Shown here in pieces: positions 1 to 11,223 of a DNA stretch of 64,000 nucleotides; the stretch's first letter is position 1, and every line of letters begins with the position of its first letter. The position numbers and the translations under genes were made by a program. The stretch spans positions 62,001 through 126,000 of the forward strand of contig NW_027331259.1 of assembly GCF_022965805.1 (NCBI RefSeq), given 5' to 3'. The stretch is from Primulina eburnea (Eukaryota; Streptophyta; Magnoliopsida; Lamiales; Gesneriaceae). Below the pieces are notes generated by a model. The model was not told where the DNA came from and searched no databases. It was given only the letters and a program-made list of their open reading frames with translations.

Positions 1-946
1 TTTGTTTTGTTTGGATAGATCTAAGATGGCACATTTTTATAGTTGTCATAAAACCGATGATGCTTCGAACATTGCGGATTTGTTTTTTAGAGAAGTCGTT
101 AGGTTGCATGGCATGGCCTAGGACTATTGTTTTGGTCGCGATGTTAAATTCTGAGTTTACTTTGGAAGACTTTATGGGCTAAACTTGGCACAAAATTGTG
201 TTTTCTTACTACTTGTCATCCTCAAACGGATGGACAAACTGAAGTTGTCAATAGAACTTTGGGAACACTTTTGCGTGCTATCTTAAATAGAACTTAGATG
301 ACATTTCTATGGACTTATTTTGGGGTTGCCTAGGACTAAGAAGGGGAGGGATTCTATTTTTTTTGTTGTGGATAGATTCTCTAAGATGGCACATTTTATT
401 CATAAAACCGATGATGCTTCAAACATGCGGATTTGTTTCTAGAAGAAGTCATTAGGTTGCATAGCATGCCAAGGACTATTGTTTCTGGTCCGATGTTAAA
501 TTCTTAGTTACTTTTGGAAGACTTTATGGGCTAAACTTAGCACAAAATGTTTTTCTACTACTTGTCATCCCAAACGGATGGACAAACTGAAGTTGTCAAT
601 AGAACTTTGGAACACTTTTGCGTGCTATTCTTAAATAGAACTTGGATTGACATTTCTATGGACTTTATTTTGGGTGTGCTAGGACTAAGAAGGGGAGGGA
701 TCATTTGTTGTGGTGGATAGATTCCTAAAGGGCACTTTTAAGATTGTCATAAAACCGATGATGCTTCAAACATTGGGATTTGTTCTTTAGAGAAGTCGTT
801 AGTGTGAATGGATGCCTCGGACTATGTTTCTGGTCGCGATGTTAAATTCTTGAGTTACTTTTAAGACTTTATGGGCAACTTGGCACAAAATTGTTATTTT
901 CTACTACGTCATCCTCAAACGATGGACAAATGAAGTTGTCAATAAA
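1..946 (+). repeat. Integrase-derived 364-bp satellite, degraded or error-rich copy
   Basis: About 2.6 units of the integrase-derived satellite. The stretch parallels 8.63-9.60 kb unit by unit, sharing private variants such as 'ttttattcataaaacc' and 'gcttcgaacattg'. It carries dozens of single-base losses that break every reading frame. Such losses are rare in the other satellite blocks, so this may be poorly corrected sequence near a contig end rather than biological decay. Confidence 0.85.
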
Positions 947-2030
947 TGTAAGGCCCGAGATTTAATTACTGTAATCAGACGTCAATTGATTGACAGAATT
1001 GGAGTTATAGGAACTCAAATGACGATACCGCGTTGGTTTATTTTAAGCCAAGATGTTAAACCGAACATCTCAAGATGTTAGCCGAACATCTCGCGCCCGA
1101 GCGGTTAAAAAGAACCGCCCCGAGCGCCAATTTTATTTCTTGGACAGAATGGTCGGCGCCCGAGCGGTAGAATATTACCGCCCGAGCGCCAGGAGATGTT
1201 CAGCCGAGTATCTCGACAGAAACTTCCGCTCCCGAGCGGTAAAGATTAACCGCCCAGCGCTGCTGCAAAACATGAAAATGAGACACGTGATTTACATGCA
1301 ACAAGTGGATATATATATACTTATACATGTAAATCCTTCAACATAATCGGCAGAAGAAAAGAGGAAATCGAGGAGAGAAGTTTCAAGTGTTCTCAACATA
1401 AAGAATTGGAAGTTACGAATAATCCAACCGTCTGAATTTCAATCCGACTTCAGTATTGTGTTCATATCAACGTAGGCTACAACTGGACGTAAGTTTACAC
1501 GTTTTGACATGTTTTGAATTAGACTATGTCAGAATTGAAAAAGTAAGATATGGTGTTTCTGATACACTAGACATCGTAATTTGGAGTCAGACTGAAGAAC
1601 AACTGGTTATGTAATTGTTATGATTTCAGAGTCGATTTGACTAGATTGATATCAGATTTGTGTTATCGTTGAGATTATAAATTGTATAATACCGATGACT
1701 CGTGGTATTATTCTGTGGTGTTCAGAATGACGGGTATTCAGATTGATTGTTATGCCTTCGAAAAATCAGTTGATTAGATTGATCAGATTCAGTAATGATT
1801 TTGATTGTAACGTGATATCGTTGATATGAATTAGATTGTACTTTGTTCAGATATAGATCAGATTATATACTGATTTGAGTATTGATCAGAACAGGTTTTG
1901 ATTCGAGTTATATACTGATGTTGTATTTAATGATTGTCATTGCCAGACTGGGTATGGACATATCAGAATACGAGACTTCGTCATCGTCAGACCGGGAAGA
2001 CAAAGGTATAATAAATGTTGATTCATTCAC

Positions 2031-2056
2031 AACTCGAGTTAGGTTTGACTTGAGTT
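2031..2056 (+). other. Conserved 26-nt LTR hairpin (H1)
   Basis: AACTCGAG pairs with CTTGAGTT (one G-U pair) across a 10-nt loop. Homologous 26-nt hairpins occur in the LTRs of A, S1, C, F, G and E. Confidence 0.6.
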
Positions 2057-2082
2057 TTCCCAAATCACATACTTTCGCTAGT

Positions 2083-2385
2083 CATTGACTGATTTGCTTA
2101 GATACTGACTGTATGTATTGATTACTGAGTCGTTGAGTCATAGGCTGATTCGCCTAGTCACCGGCTGATTCGTCGGGTTATTGACTGATTCGTCTTATTA
2201 TCGGCTGATTCGCCTAGTCACCGGCTGATTCGTCGGGTGATTGACTGATTCGTCTAAACATAAGCTGATTCGCTTAATTACAGGCTGAGTTGTCTGATTA
2301 TGGGCTGATTCGCCTAATTACCGGCTGATTCGTCGGGTTATTGACTGAGTCGTCAATTCTGCGGCTGATTCGCCCAGACACTGAT
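2083..2385 (+). repeat. Mini-hairpin array, ~20-bp units with loop TGATTC
   Basis: About 14 tandem units each hold a constant TGATTC-type hexamer flanked by short inverted arms. Examples are TAGGC/GCCTA, TAAGC/GCTTA and TTGAC/GTCAA. Arms differ between units while pairing is kept. The same array is in the LTR at 60112-60365. Confidence 0.75.
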
Positions 2386-2722
2386 ATATGAATTATATCG
2401 ATGCCGTTTAGGGATTGATTCATTCCTATCGACTGAGATTCGATATAATACCTATATTCAGACATCGGGATCCCTAGGATAGAGTTGAGTCGAGTCTGAG
2501 ACGACGCGTCAGTGGAGTCGAGTCTGAGACGACGCGTCGGTTGAGTTGAGTCTGATATGACATGTTGATTTACATTGTTTATGCCATTCATGATTATTGA
2601 ATGTTTGATATGAATTTATGTTTCTGATTTGAGACATGTTATGAATACTTCTTATATGCTTTCGTATATGCTTTTATATGACTGCATGTTTACATTGTTT
2701 ATACTGGGATATTTATATCTCA

Positions 2723-2771
2723 CCGGAGTTATCCGGCTGTTGTCTTGTTTTATATGTGTGCATGACAACAG
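2723..2771 (+). other. Conserved tandem LTR hairpins (H2, H3)
   Basis: H2 is CCGGA-GTTA-TCCGG (2723-2736). H3 follows at once: CTGTTGTC at 2737 pairs with GACAACAG ending at 2771. Both are present in every LTR of this superfamily in the window. Confidence 0.65.
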
Positions 2772-3050
2772 GTGGGGCTGGATCAGGGTCAAGAAGAGGA
2801 TGAGAGAAGATTAGATACCGTGGAGATCCGGGCTTCGGAACAACATAGGATTCAGCACTGATATGAAGTTGAACCTAGTTGGATTCTTGTAGATAACGCA
2901 AGATTTGTATGTTCATGTTTAATATGTAATTTGAGTAAATTACATTATGTTTCCGCTTTGTATTTGAAAAAAAATTTTAGACCCTGTTTTATAATTGATT
3001 AATTAGTCCCAAACATGATTAAGAACTTGATTAGCGTTCGGGTCCCCACA

Positions 3051-4048
3051 AAAATTGTTGTTTTCTACTACTTGTCATCCTCAAACGGATGGACAAACTG
3101 AAGTTGTCAATAGAACTTTGGGAACACTTGTCCGTGCTATTCTTAAAAAGAAATTGGATTGACATTTTATGGACTTTATTTTGGGGTTACCTAGGACTAA
3201 GAAGGGGAGGGATTCTATTTTTCTTGTTGTGGATAGATTCTCAAAGATGGCACATTTTATAGCTTGTCATAAAACCGATGATGCTTCAAACATTGCGGAT
3301 TTGTTCTTTAGCAAACTCGTTAGGTTGCATGGCTTGCCTAGAACTATTGTTTCTGGTCGCGATGTTAAATTCTTGAGTTACTTTCGGAAGACTTTATGGG
3401 ATAAACTTGGCACAAAATTGTTGTTTTCTACTACTTGTCATTCTCAAACGGATGGACAAACTGAAGTTGTCAATAGAACTTTGGGAACACTTTTGCGTGC
3501 TATTCTTAAATAGAATTTGGATTGACATTTTATGGACTTTATTTTGAGGTTGCCTAGGACTAAGAAGGGGAGGGATTCTATTTTTGTTGTTGTGGATAGA
3601 TTCTCTAAGATGACACATTTTATAGCTTGTCATAAAACCGATGATGCTTCAAACATTGCGGATTTGTTCTTTAGAGAAGTCGTTAGGTTGCATGGCATGC
3701 CTAGGACTATTGTTTTTGGTCGCGATGTTAAATTATTGAGTTACTTTTGGAAGACTTTATGGGCTAAACTTGGCACAAAATTGTTGTTTTCTACTACTTG
3801 TCATCCTCAAACGGATGGACAAACTGGAGTTGTCAATAGAACTTTGGGAACACTTTTGCGTGCTATTCTTAAATATAACTTGGATTGACATTTCTATGGA
3901 CTTTATTTTGGGGTTGCCTAGGACTAAGAAGGGGAGGGATTCTATTTTTGTTGTTGTGGATAGATTCTCTAAGATGGCACATTTTATAGCTTGTCATAAA
4001 ACAGATGATGCTTCAAACATTGCGGATTTGTTCTTTAGAGAAGTCGTT
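3051..4048 (+). repeat. Integrase-derived 364-bp satellite block
   Basis: About 2.7 units encoding integrase-core fragments. Units begin at ATG 3169, 3532 and 3895 and read into the downstream catalytic Glu motif (QTDGQTE). The right end, tcgtt at 4044-4048, is the target-site duplication of the element at 4049; the next unit half resumes at 8356. Confidence 0.9.
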
Positions 4049-4849
4049 TGATGAGAATCCAAGTACGAATGAATAGCAAGCACGAATATAGAAATCGCAC
4101 CCTCAATTCAATAACAAACAAGGATCTATTATGTTGTCCCGATCTTTTGATACAAGTAAAAATTTGTGATATTCACCTCTAAGTGATTAACACTTAGCAA
4201 CAAATATCAACGATGATAACAATCGAATTTCGTACGAACCTTCAAAGAACTTGTTTTGACAATCCGTGCGAAGAACAATCGACAAACGCCACAAAGATGA
4301 AAATCTTTGATAAGTTTGATTTGGTTTTCTTCTTGTGAAGAACAAAGCTAAAAGCTTTGAAAATTGAGAGAACCTCAAGTTTTTCTTATATCATTCAATT
4401 ATTTTTTCGTTCATCAATATACATTGAATATATAATAATCAATACATGAAAAGTAGTGCATAAAAGTCATAAAGAAAGTTGTAGAAAAATTCTTCACGGA
4501 AGCAGACCGCGGGTGCACTGCAGACTGGACCGCGGGTGCACTCTGGTTTCGAAAAAAATTATTTAAAAAAAATTAATATTTTTTTTTTTTTTTATAAAAC
4601 ATGACCGCGGGTGCGGCCCTGTTTTGAGCGCGGGTGCGCTATGCCTTCGGCAACTTGACCGCGGGTGCGGCCCTGTTTTGAGCGCGGTTGCGCTGGTCCT
4701 TCGACAATTCTTTGTTGAACTCCACCACTTGCTTGAATATGCTTGATTCATCATCTTTTATCACATTCAAGCTTGAAAGTCCGGAACAACAACGCTACTT
4801 AAATCTTTCTCCAAACATTTGCACACGGTGCCTAGCCAGAATCATAACA
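4049..4849 (-). repeat. 3' LTR of the non-autonomous element
   Basis: It reads TG..CA on the minus strand and matches 7553-8355. It contains six copies of the CCGCGGGTGCG-type motif (about 4506-4695), separated by an A/T-rich tract at 4555-4595. Confidence 0.88.
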
Positions 4850-4862
4850 TACTCCCCTTTTT
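4850..4862 (-). other. Polypurine tract (minus strand)
   Basis: On the minus strand this reads AAAAAGGGGAGT plus one base, directly before the 3' LTR start. This is the expected place and composition for plus-strand DNA priming. Confidence 0.7.
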
Positions 4863-4888
4863 CAAAAATATTTGTCCTCAAATCTTGT

Positions 4889-5296
4889 CTACCTACACAA
4901 AAACGAAGCAAGTGAAGTAATAACAAGGATGATATTATCAACATGCTTACCTTTAAGCTCAAGATTGTAGACGCTATCATTTATTTGCTCCATTAGCACT
5001 GGAAACCCCAACTTCACGGTCGCCTTCCCTATGTATTCATCAACCTCACCAAACATCAAATAAAAAATCACACCAAATGATAAGATATCATTAACTATCA
5101 CAAAGATAAGATTCCTCCCCTTCTTAGACCTAGTTAGCAACACAAAAATTTCTACAAAAGTGCACAAACATAGTTCACTAGGAATAAGAATTACTTCATG
5201 CCACACATAAGAATTAAACTTAAGTGCCTTTTCCCTATATGCAATGCATCTTTTACTACACAACTTAACATACCTCTTTATATGCAACCAACACAT
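4889..5296 (-). pseudogene. Integrase relic of the non-autonomous element
   Basis: A 135-codon open stretch that overlaps the end of the upstream gag-type ORF in another frame. Residues 8-22 (RYVKLCSKRCIAYRE) resemble the second half of the integrase zinc finger. Residues 55-72 (TRSKKGRNLIFVIVND) align by eye with the [14 protein letters not shown] segment of the satellite units. Residues 104-117 (QINDSVYNLELKGK) resemble the region after the integrase core in CRM-like elements. The core between them, with the second catalytic Asp and the Glu, is deleted, so it cannot be an active integrase. Assignment rests on motif comparison by eye. Confidence 0.6.
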
Positions 5297-6870
5297 ATAA
5301 TCATGTATTTATCAATGATGAATTCACAAAAATACGCCTCACTAGCGATTAATTCATAAAATGAACATAACATGAACAACTTAATCTCCTTAAAAATATA
5401 TTCATCATGGACATAGAAATTCTTATATTCACTCATCATCTTTCCAAAGTCATCATCAAACAAGTATGAATCATGCAAGTAAAACACGCTAGATGTAATA
5501 TCCATGTAATCATTTAACTCATCACATGAATTTAATTCTAATGCATACAATTCTTTGTCATGACAAAAACACATCAAATTGATATTCTCTGAGCACTCCA
5601 AATCAATAAAATTCGAATTTAATTCACACAATATATAGCCATTTTCAATTATGTGACGCTTTGGCAAAATTATCAAATCACAGTCATTCTTATTAAATAT
5701 AACACTTTCAACCCGTTGTACAAAATCTTGAAAACAAGACAACACGAAATTACGGTAAGGAAGCAAATCATACCTCATAGTTGTTGTATTGACAACTAAC
5801 CTTACCTCATCTCGAATACTCTTGACTTCATATGGATCATCCCATTGCAATCTCACACCATCAACATTTGTTCTCCTCTTCATCATGCCATCACAATAAT
5901 CCTGCAAAGAAGAATTAACATCGCTCGGGATTGAACCGGCTATATCATCACAATGACAATAAACCACTTTGTACAAAGGTACTTTAAAGGGTTTATTCAA
6001 AAATACATAATTCTCAACCTCACTCTTTTTACTCTTTTGGGCCTTTAATTCATTTTTCTTTTCTTTTTCTTTGGCCTCTTTTTCTTTTATCTCTTTTTTA
6101 TTTTCTATGGCCATCTCACTATTTTCATCTCTCTTTCTTTCGGCCATTTTAATTTCTTTTTCACTCAATTCAAGAATAATTTTCAATTGATCCTCAAGAA
6201 CACTTGGATTCAATTGAACCAATGAAACATTTGGTTCCTCAACAAATTTATGTACCATAACTTCTCCTTGTCTACTTTCCTCCTCCATAGTAGACAAATT
6301 AAGCATTTCTTCTCCACTTAATGATTCATTTTCCGTTGTATATCGTTCAACAATATTCAACTCACCAACTAGTGGATTAACATCATCAACAACTATCTCA
6401 ACCACAACCTCAAATTCAGGTTCTTCTACAACATTATCCTCCATTCGGGATTCAAACTCACCCACAACATCACCCTCCATTTGAGAATTAAGCTCAACTG
6501 GCGATTTTATTATGGTCACCTCATCACGTGGACAATGATTGATATCATGACCAATTTCTAAACACCAACAACATATAACATCACAAGTACTAGAAATTGA
6601 ATTTTTAAATGTACCTTGATATTCATATTTGCTAGATTCACATCTCCGGCCACCTCCTCTATCCTCCTCACATCGCCTATCATCATCATGATGTAAATGC
6701 CATGTTCTACTTCTTTCAACTCCACTACCTCGACTACGCTCATCAACATGCCTATCATGCATCGCCTCTTCTTCATAACCCATATATTTTTTTCGTAGAG
6801 GCTTAAACTCCTTCTCCCATATTTTATCCACCCCTTCTAACATTGTTTGAAATTGTCGATCGTCAACCAT
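5278..6870 (-). CDS. Gag-type protein with one zinc knuckle (530 aa)
   Basis: The only long ORF of the element at 4049-8355. One CCHC zinc knuckle is seen (C100, C103, H108, C113; spacing C-x2-C-x4-H-x4-C), the nucleic-acid-binding motif of retrotransposon nucleocapsids. An Arg/Asp-rich stretch (about 38-80) precedes it. Residues about 235-290 are a Lys/Glu-rich, probably coiled-coil segment. The C-terminal third is not recognised; no D[TS]G protease motif or YxDD-like motif is present. The start is the first ATG of the frame, about 670 bp downstream of the primer-binding site. Its role would be particle formation and RNA packaging, with enzymes supplied in trans. A domesticated host gene is unlikely because the ORF lies between matched LTRs. 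Confidence 0.7.
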   Translation of the reverse strand: MVDDRQFQTMLEGVDKIWEKEFKPLRKKYMGYEEEAMHDRHVDERSRGSGVERSRTWHLHHDDDRRCEEDRGGGRRCESSKYEYQGTFKNSISSTCDVICCWCLEIGHDINHCPRDEVTIIKSPVELNSQMEGDVVGEFESRMEDNVVEEPEFEVVVEIVVDDVNPLVGELNIVERYTTENESLSGEEMLNLSTMEEESRQGEVMVHKFVEEPNVSLVQLNPSVLEDQLKIILELSEKEIKMAERKRDENSEMAIENKKEIKEKEAKEKEKKNELKAQKSKKSEVENYVFLNKPFKVPLYKVVYCHCDDIAGSIPSDVNSSLQDYCDGMMKRRTNVDGVRLQWDDPYEVKSIRDEVRLVVNTTTMRYDLLPYRNFVLSCFQDFVQRVESVIFNKNDCDLIILPKRHIIENGYILCELNSNFIDLECSENINLMCFCHDKELYALELNSCDELNDYMDITSSVFYLHDSYLFDDDFGKMMSEYKNFYVHDEYIFKEIKLFMLCSFYELIASEAYFCEFIIDKYMIICVGCI

Positions 6871-7538
6871 TATACCTGCAAGAAAAGGTTACTATAAAAC
6901 AATAAAAGATAAGTTTCCTCACCACGAATCATCACTGATCACTCCAATGAAAATTCACTCGTTTCTTTTTTTTCCTCACTACAAAATACTCAGCGATCAC
7001 TCCAAAGAAATAACGTTCGCACTCAAGTGTTTTTCACTCAAATTTGATAGTTCTCTCTAAGATGTTCTCAAGCTTTGTATTTGTATATCAAACTAACAAG
7101 ATTCAACTCGTGGACACTTGCAACTGTCTCACTTGGACTGCACAAAACAAAGAACACTAGAATAACGCAAATCTTACAACAACACAAAGGATAACACGGA
7201 TCTGAAAACAAAATCAAAATTTTTTAGAAAGATCTTGAATAACAACGAATAGATAACACAGATCTGAAAACAGAAACGAAGGAATAACACAGATCTGATA
7301 ACAGAACGAAATTTATATTTTTCTTTTCTTATATAGAAAGATTTGACAATAGAAACGAAAGGATAACACAAATCTGATAACAAAATGAATATTTGTTTTT
7401 GTTTTTTGATAGATATGACATAAGAAACACAAGGATAACACAGATCTGATAACAGAACGGATATTTATATTTTTTTTTTATTTTTAGAAAGATCTGAAAA
7501 TGAAGAACAAGATACTTACTTGATTTCAATGAGCCAAA
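6871..7538 (-). repeat. Untranslated leader with degenerate repeats
   Basis: Between primer-binding site and gag-type ORF. At about 7186-7480 the words GGATAACACAGATCTG and AACAGAACGAA recur five or six times at irregular spacing, separated by A/T tracts, so the leader is built from a degenerate tandem repeat. No other gene is seen. Confidence 0.6.
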
Positions 7539-7550
7539 GCTCTGATACCA
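7539..7550 (-). other. Primer-binding site, initiator tRNA-Met type
   Basis: Minus strand TGGTATCAGAGC, 2 nt inside the 5' LTR end. It is complementary to the 3' end of plant initiator tRNA-Met. Confidence 0.9.
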
Positions 7551-7552
7551 AA

Positions 7553-8355
7553 TGATGAGAATCCAAGTACGAATGAATAGCAAGCACGAATATAGAAATC
7601 GCACCCTCAATTCAATAACAAACAAGGATCTATTATGTTGTCCCGATCTTTTGATACAAGTAAAAATTTGTGATATTCACCTCTAAGTGATTAACACTTA
7701 GCAACAAATATCAACGATGATAACAATCGAATTTCGTACGAACCTTCAAAGAACTTGTTTTGACAATCCGTGCGAAGAACAATCGACAAACGCCACAAAG
7801 ATGAAAATCTTTGATAAGTTTGATTTGGTTTTCTTCTTGTGAAGAACAAAGCTAAAAGCTTTGAAAATTGAGAGAACCTCAAGTTTTTCTTATATCATTC
7901 AATTATTTTTTCGTTCATCAATATACATTGAATATATAATAATCAATACATGAAAAGTAGTGCATAAAAGTCATAAAGAAAGTTGTAGAAAAATTCTTCA
8001 CGGAAGCAGACCGCGGGTGCGCTGCAGACTGGACCGCGGGTGCACTCTGGTTTCGAAAAAAAAATTTAAATTTTTTTATTTTTTTTGATTTTTTTTTATA
8101 TAAAACATGACCGCGGGTGCGGCCCTGTTTTGAGCGCGGGTGCGCTATGCCTTCGGCAACTTGACCGCGGGTGCGGCCCTGTTTTGAGCGCGGTTGCGCC
8201 GGTCCTTCGACAATTCTTTGTTGAACTCCACCACTTGCTTGAATATGCTTGATTCATCATCTTTTATCACATTCAAGCTTGAAAGTCCGGAACAACAACG
8301 CTACTTAAATCTTTCCCCAAACATTTGCACACGGTGCCTAGCCAGATTCATATCA
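7553..8355 (-). repeat. 5' LTR of the non-autonomous element
   Basis: A near-identical partner of 4049-4849. Differences are a few substitutions (for example in the last 15 bp) and length changes in A/T runs. The CCGCGGGTGCG-type motif cluster is at about 8008-8202. Confidence 0.88.
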
Positions 8356-9602
8356 TCGTTAGGTTGCATGGCATGCTTAGGACTATTGTTTCTGGTCGCG
8401 ATGTTAAATTCTTGAGTTACTTTTGGAAGACTTTATGGGCTAAACTTGGCACAAAATTGTTATTTTCTACTACTTGTCATCCTCAAACGGATGGACGAAC
8501 TGAAGTTGTCAATAGAACTTTGGGAACACTTTTGCGTGCTATTCTTAAATAGAACTTGGATTGACATTTCTATGGACTTTATTTTGGGGTTGCCTAGGAC
8601 TAAGAAGGGGGGGGATTCTATTTTTGTTGTTGTGGATAGATTCTCTAAGATGGCACATTTTTATAGCTTGTCATAAAACCGATGATGCTTCGAACATTGC
8701 GGATTTGTTTTTTAGAGAAGTCGTTAGGTTGCATGGCATGCCTAGGACTATTGTTTCTGGTCGCGATGTTAAATTCTAGAGTTACTTTTGGAAGACTTTA
8801 TGGGCTAAACTTGGCACAAAATTGTTGTTTTCTACTACTTGTCATCCTCAAACGGATGGACAAACTGAAGTTGTCAATAGAACTTTGGGAACACTTTTGC
8901 GTGCTATTCTTAAATAGAACTTAGATTGACATTTCTATGGACTTTATTTTGGGGTTGCCTAGGACTAAGAAAGGGAGGGATTCTATTTTTGTTGTTGTGG
9001 ATAGATTCTCTAAGATGGCACATTTTATTCATAAAACCGATGATGCTTCAAACATTGCGGATTTGTTCTTTAGAGAAGTCATTAGGTTGCATGGCATGCC
9101 TAGGACTATTGTTTCTGGTCGCGATGTTAAATTCTTGAGTTACTTTTGGAAGACTTTATGGGCTAAACTTGGCACAAAATTGTTATTTTCTACTACTTGT
9201 CATCCTCAAACGGATGGACAAACTGAAGTTGTCAATAGAACTTTGGGAACACTTTTCGTGCTATTCTTAAATAGAACTTGGATTGACATTTCTATGGACT
9301 TTATTTTGGGGATGCCTAGGACTAAGAAGGGGAGGGATTCTATTTTTGTTGTTGTGGATAGATTCTCTAAAATGGCACATTTTATAGATTGTCATAAAAC
9401 CGATGATGCTTCAAACATTGTGGATTTGTTCTTTAGAGAAGTCGTTAGGTTGCATGGCATGCCTAGGACTATTGTTTCTGGTCGCGATGTTAAATTCTTG
9501 AGTTACTTTTTAAAGACTTTATGGGCTAAACTTGGCACAAAATTGTTATTTTCTACTACTTGTCATCCTCAAACGGATGGACAAACTGAAGTTGTCAATA
9601 GA
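8356..9602 (+). repeat. Integrase-derived 364-bp satellite block
   Basis: About 3.4 units; two join into one 225-codon open frame (8937-9614) because of small deletions. The block begins with tcgtt, which completes the unit interrupted at 4048. It ends with ataga (9598-9602), the target duplication of element A. Confidence 0.92.
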
Positions 9603-9751
9603 TGTAAGGCCTGAGATTTAATTACTGTAATCAGACGTCAATTGATTGACAGAATTGAGGTTATAGGAACTCAAATGACGATACCGGGCGTTGGTTTATT
9701 TTAAGCCAAGATGTTAAACCGAACATCTCAAGATGTTAGGCCGAACATCTC

Positions 9752-9920
9752 GCGCCCGAGCGGTAGAAAAGAACCGTCCGGGCGCCAATTTTATTTCTTG
9801 GACAGAATGGTCGGCGCCCGAGCGGTAGAATATTACCGCCCGAGCGCCAGGAGATGTTCAGCCGAGTATCTCGACTGAAACTTCCGCGCCCGAGCGGTAA
9901 AGATTAACCGCCCGAGCGCC
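9752..9920 (+). repeat. Three G+C-rich near-palindromes upstream of the TATA box
   Basis: Three 35-36-bp units (9752-9786, 9813-9848, 9886-9920) of the form GCGCCCGAGCGGT - spacer - ACCGCCCGAGCGCC. They lie 50-220 bp before the TATA tract in U3 and may be a promoter or enhancer array. Confidence 0.7.
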
Positions 9921-9969
9921 GCTGCAAAACATGAAAATGAGACACGTTGATTTACATGCAACAAGTGGA

Positions 9970-9979
9970 TATATATATA
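9970..9979 (+). promoter_or_regulatory. Probable LTR TATA box
   Basis: TATATATATA just after the G+C-rich repeats. It is lost from the 3' LTR by deletion. Confidence 0.55.
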
Positions 9980-10715
9980 CTTATACATGTAAATCCTTCA
10001 ACATAATCGGCAGAAGAAAAGAGGAAATCGAGGAGAGAAGTTTCAAGTGTTCTTCAACATAAAGAATTGGAAGTTACGAATAATCCAACCGTCTGAATTT
10101 CAATCCGACTTCAGTATTGTGTTCATATCAACGTAGGCTACAACTGGACGTAAGTTTTACTACGTTTTGACATGTTTTGAAATTAGACTATTGTCAGAAT
10201 TGAATAAAAGTAAGATATGGTGTTTCTGATACACTAGACATCGTATATTTGGAGTCAGACTGAAGAACAGACTGGTTATGTAATTGTTATGATTTTCAGA
10301 GTCGATTTGACTGAGATTCGATATCAGATTTGTGTTATCGTTGAGATTATAAATTGTATTAATACCGATTATGACTCGTGGTATTATATCTGTGGTGTTC
10401 AAAATGACGGGGTATTCAGATTGTATTTTTATGCCGTCGAAACATCAGTTGATTAGATTGATCAGATTCAGTAATGATTTTGATTGTAACGTGATATCGT
10501 TGATATGAATTAGATTGTACTTTGTTCAGATATAGATCAGATTATATACTGATTTGAGTATTGATCATAACAGGTTTTGATTCGAGTTATATACTGATGT
10601 TGTATTTATATGATTGTCATTGCCAGACTGGGTATGGACAGATCAGAATACGAGACTTCGTCATCGTCAGACCGGGAAGACAAAGGTATAAATAAATGTT
10701 GATTCGGGATTGCAC

Positions 10716-10741
10716 AACTCGAGTTAGGTTTGACTTGAGTT
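10716..10741 (+). other. Conserved 26-nt LTR hairpin (H1)
   Basis: AACTCGAG pairs with CTTGAGTT (one G-U). It sits just downstream of the conserved AAAGGTATAA word at about 10683. Confidence 0.6.
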
Positions 10742-11223
10742 TCCCTAAATCACATACTTTATTTTATTGCATTGATATTTGCAGATTATCAGATTGATAT
10801 GTTAATGTATTGACTTAGAACAGAGTCAGAGTCCGAGTCTAGGGCAGACAGCCTAGCTAGGGCAGAACCGCCGAGTCTTTCTCAGAACCGATAAGACTCT
10901 AGACTTACGGTGTATCGAAGAGCTTCAGATGTAGATCGACGTCTATCTCAGACACATTCGATACAGCATACCGAAGTCTAAATTAGATCGGGATCCCTAG
11001 ATTAGAATAAGAGATGAGTCAAGTCTTAGATATTGAGACTAGAATTGATTTACAGATCCGTATTAATTTATGTTTCGTAGATTATGATTCATGTTTTATT
11101 TACAGACTTGTATTAATACATGTTGTTGATTAGGCTACATGTGATAAGACATAATTCATGCGTTTATATATGTTTTATATGATTGCATGTATACATTGTT
11201 TATACTGAGATATTTATATCTCA

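Larger units (their letters stand above)
947..3050 (+). mobile_element. LTR without partner, chimera of the A-type and E-type LTR families
   Basis: It starts TGTAAGGCCCGAG and ends GGGTCCCCACA. Up to about 2075 it follows the LTR of element A (9603-11556), including the GCGCCCGAGCGG repeats. From about 2076 it follows the LTR of element E (58999-61065), including the CTGATTCG mini-hairpin array. No target-site duplication is present, and the flanks fall at different positions of the satellite unit (before 947 the 'gttgtcaata' position, after 3050 the 'aaaattgttg' position). It is either an ectopic recombinant or an assembly join. Confidence 0.8.
4049..8355 (-). mobile_element. Non-autonomous LTR retrotransposon with gag-type ORF and integrase relic
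   Basis: A complete 4.3-kb element on the minus strand, bounded by the 5-bp duplication tcgtt (4044-4048 and 8356-8360). It has LTRs of 801 and 803 bp, a minus-strand primer-binding site TGGTATCAGAGC, one long gag-type ORF, a short broken integrase and a polypurine tract. Protease, reverse transcriptase and RNase H are absent, so it must depend on another element for replication. The LTRs differ at only a few positions apart from A/T homopolymers, which suggests a fairly recent insertion. The integrase relic points to the same CRM-like clade as the satellite. Confidence 0.88.

Noticed and set aside
2083..2385. CRISPR-like array
   Set aside because: Units are about 20 bp with no unique spacers, lie inside a plant LTR, and recur in a sibling LTR. 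No cas genes.
5278..6870. Host gene for a 530-aa zinc-knuckle protein
   Set aside because: It lies between matched LTRs with primer-binding site and polypurine tract, so it belongs to the retroelement.
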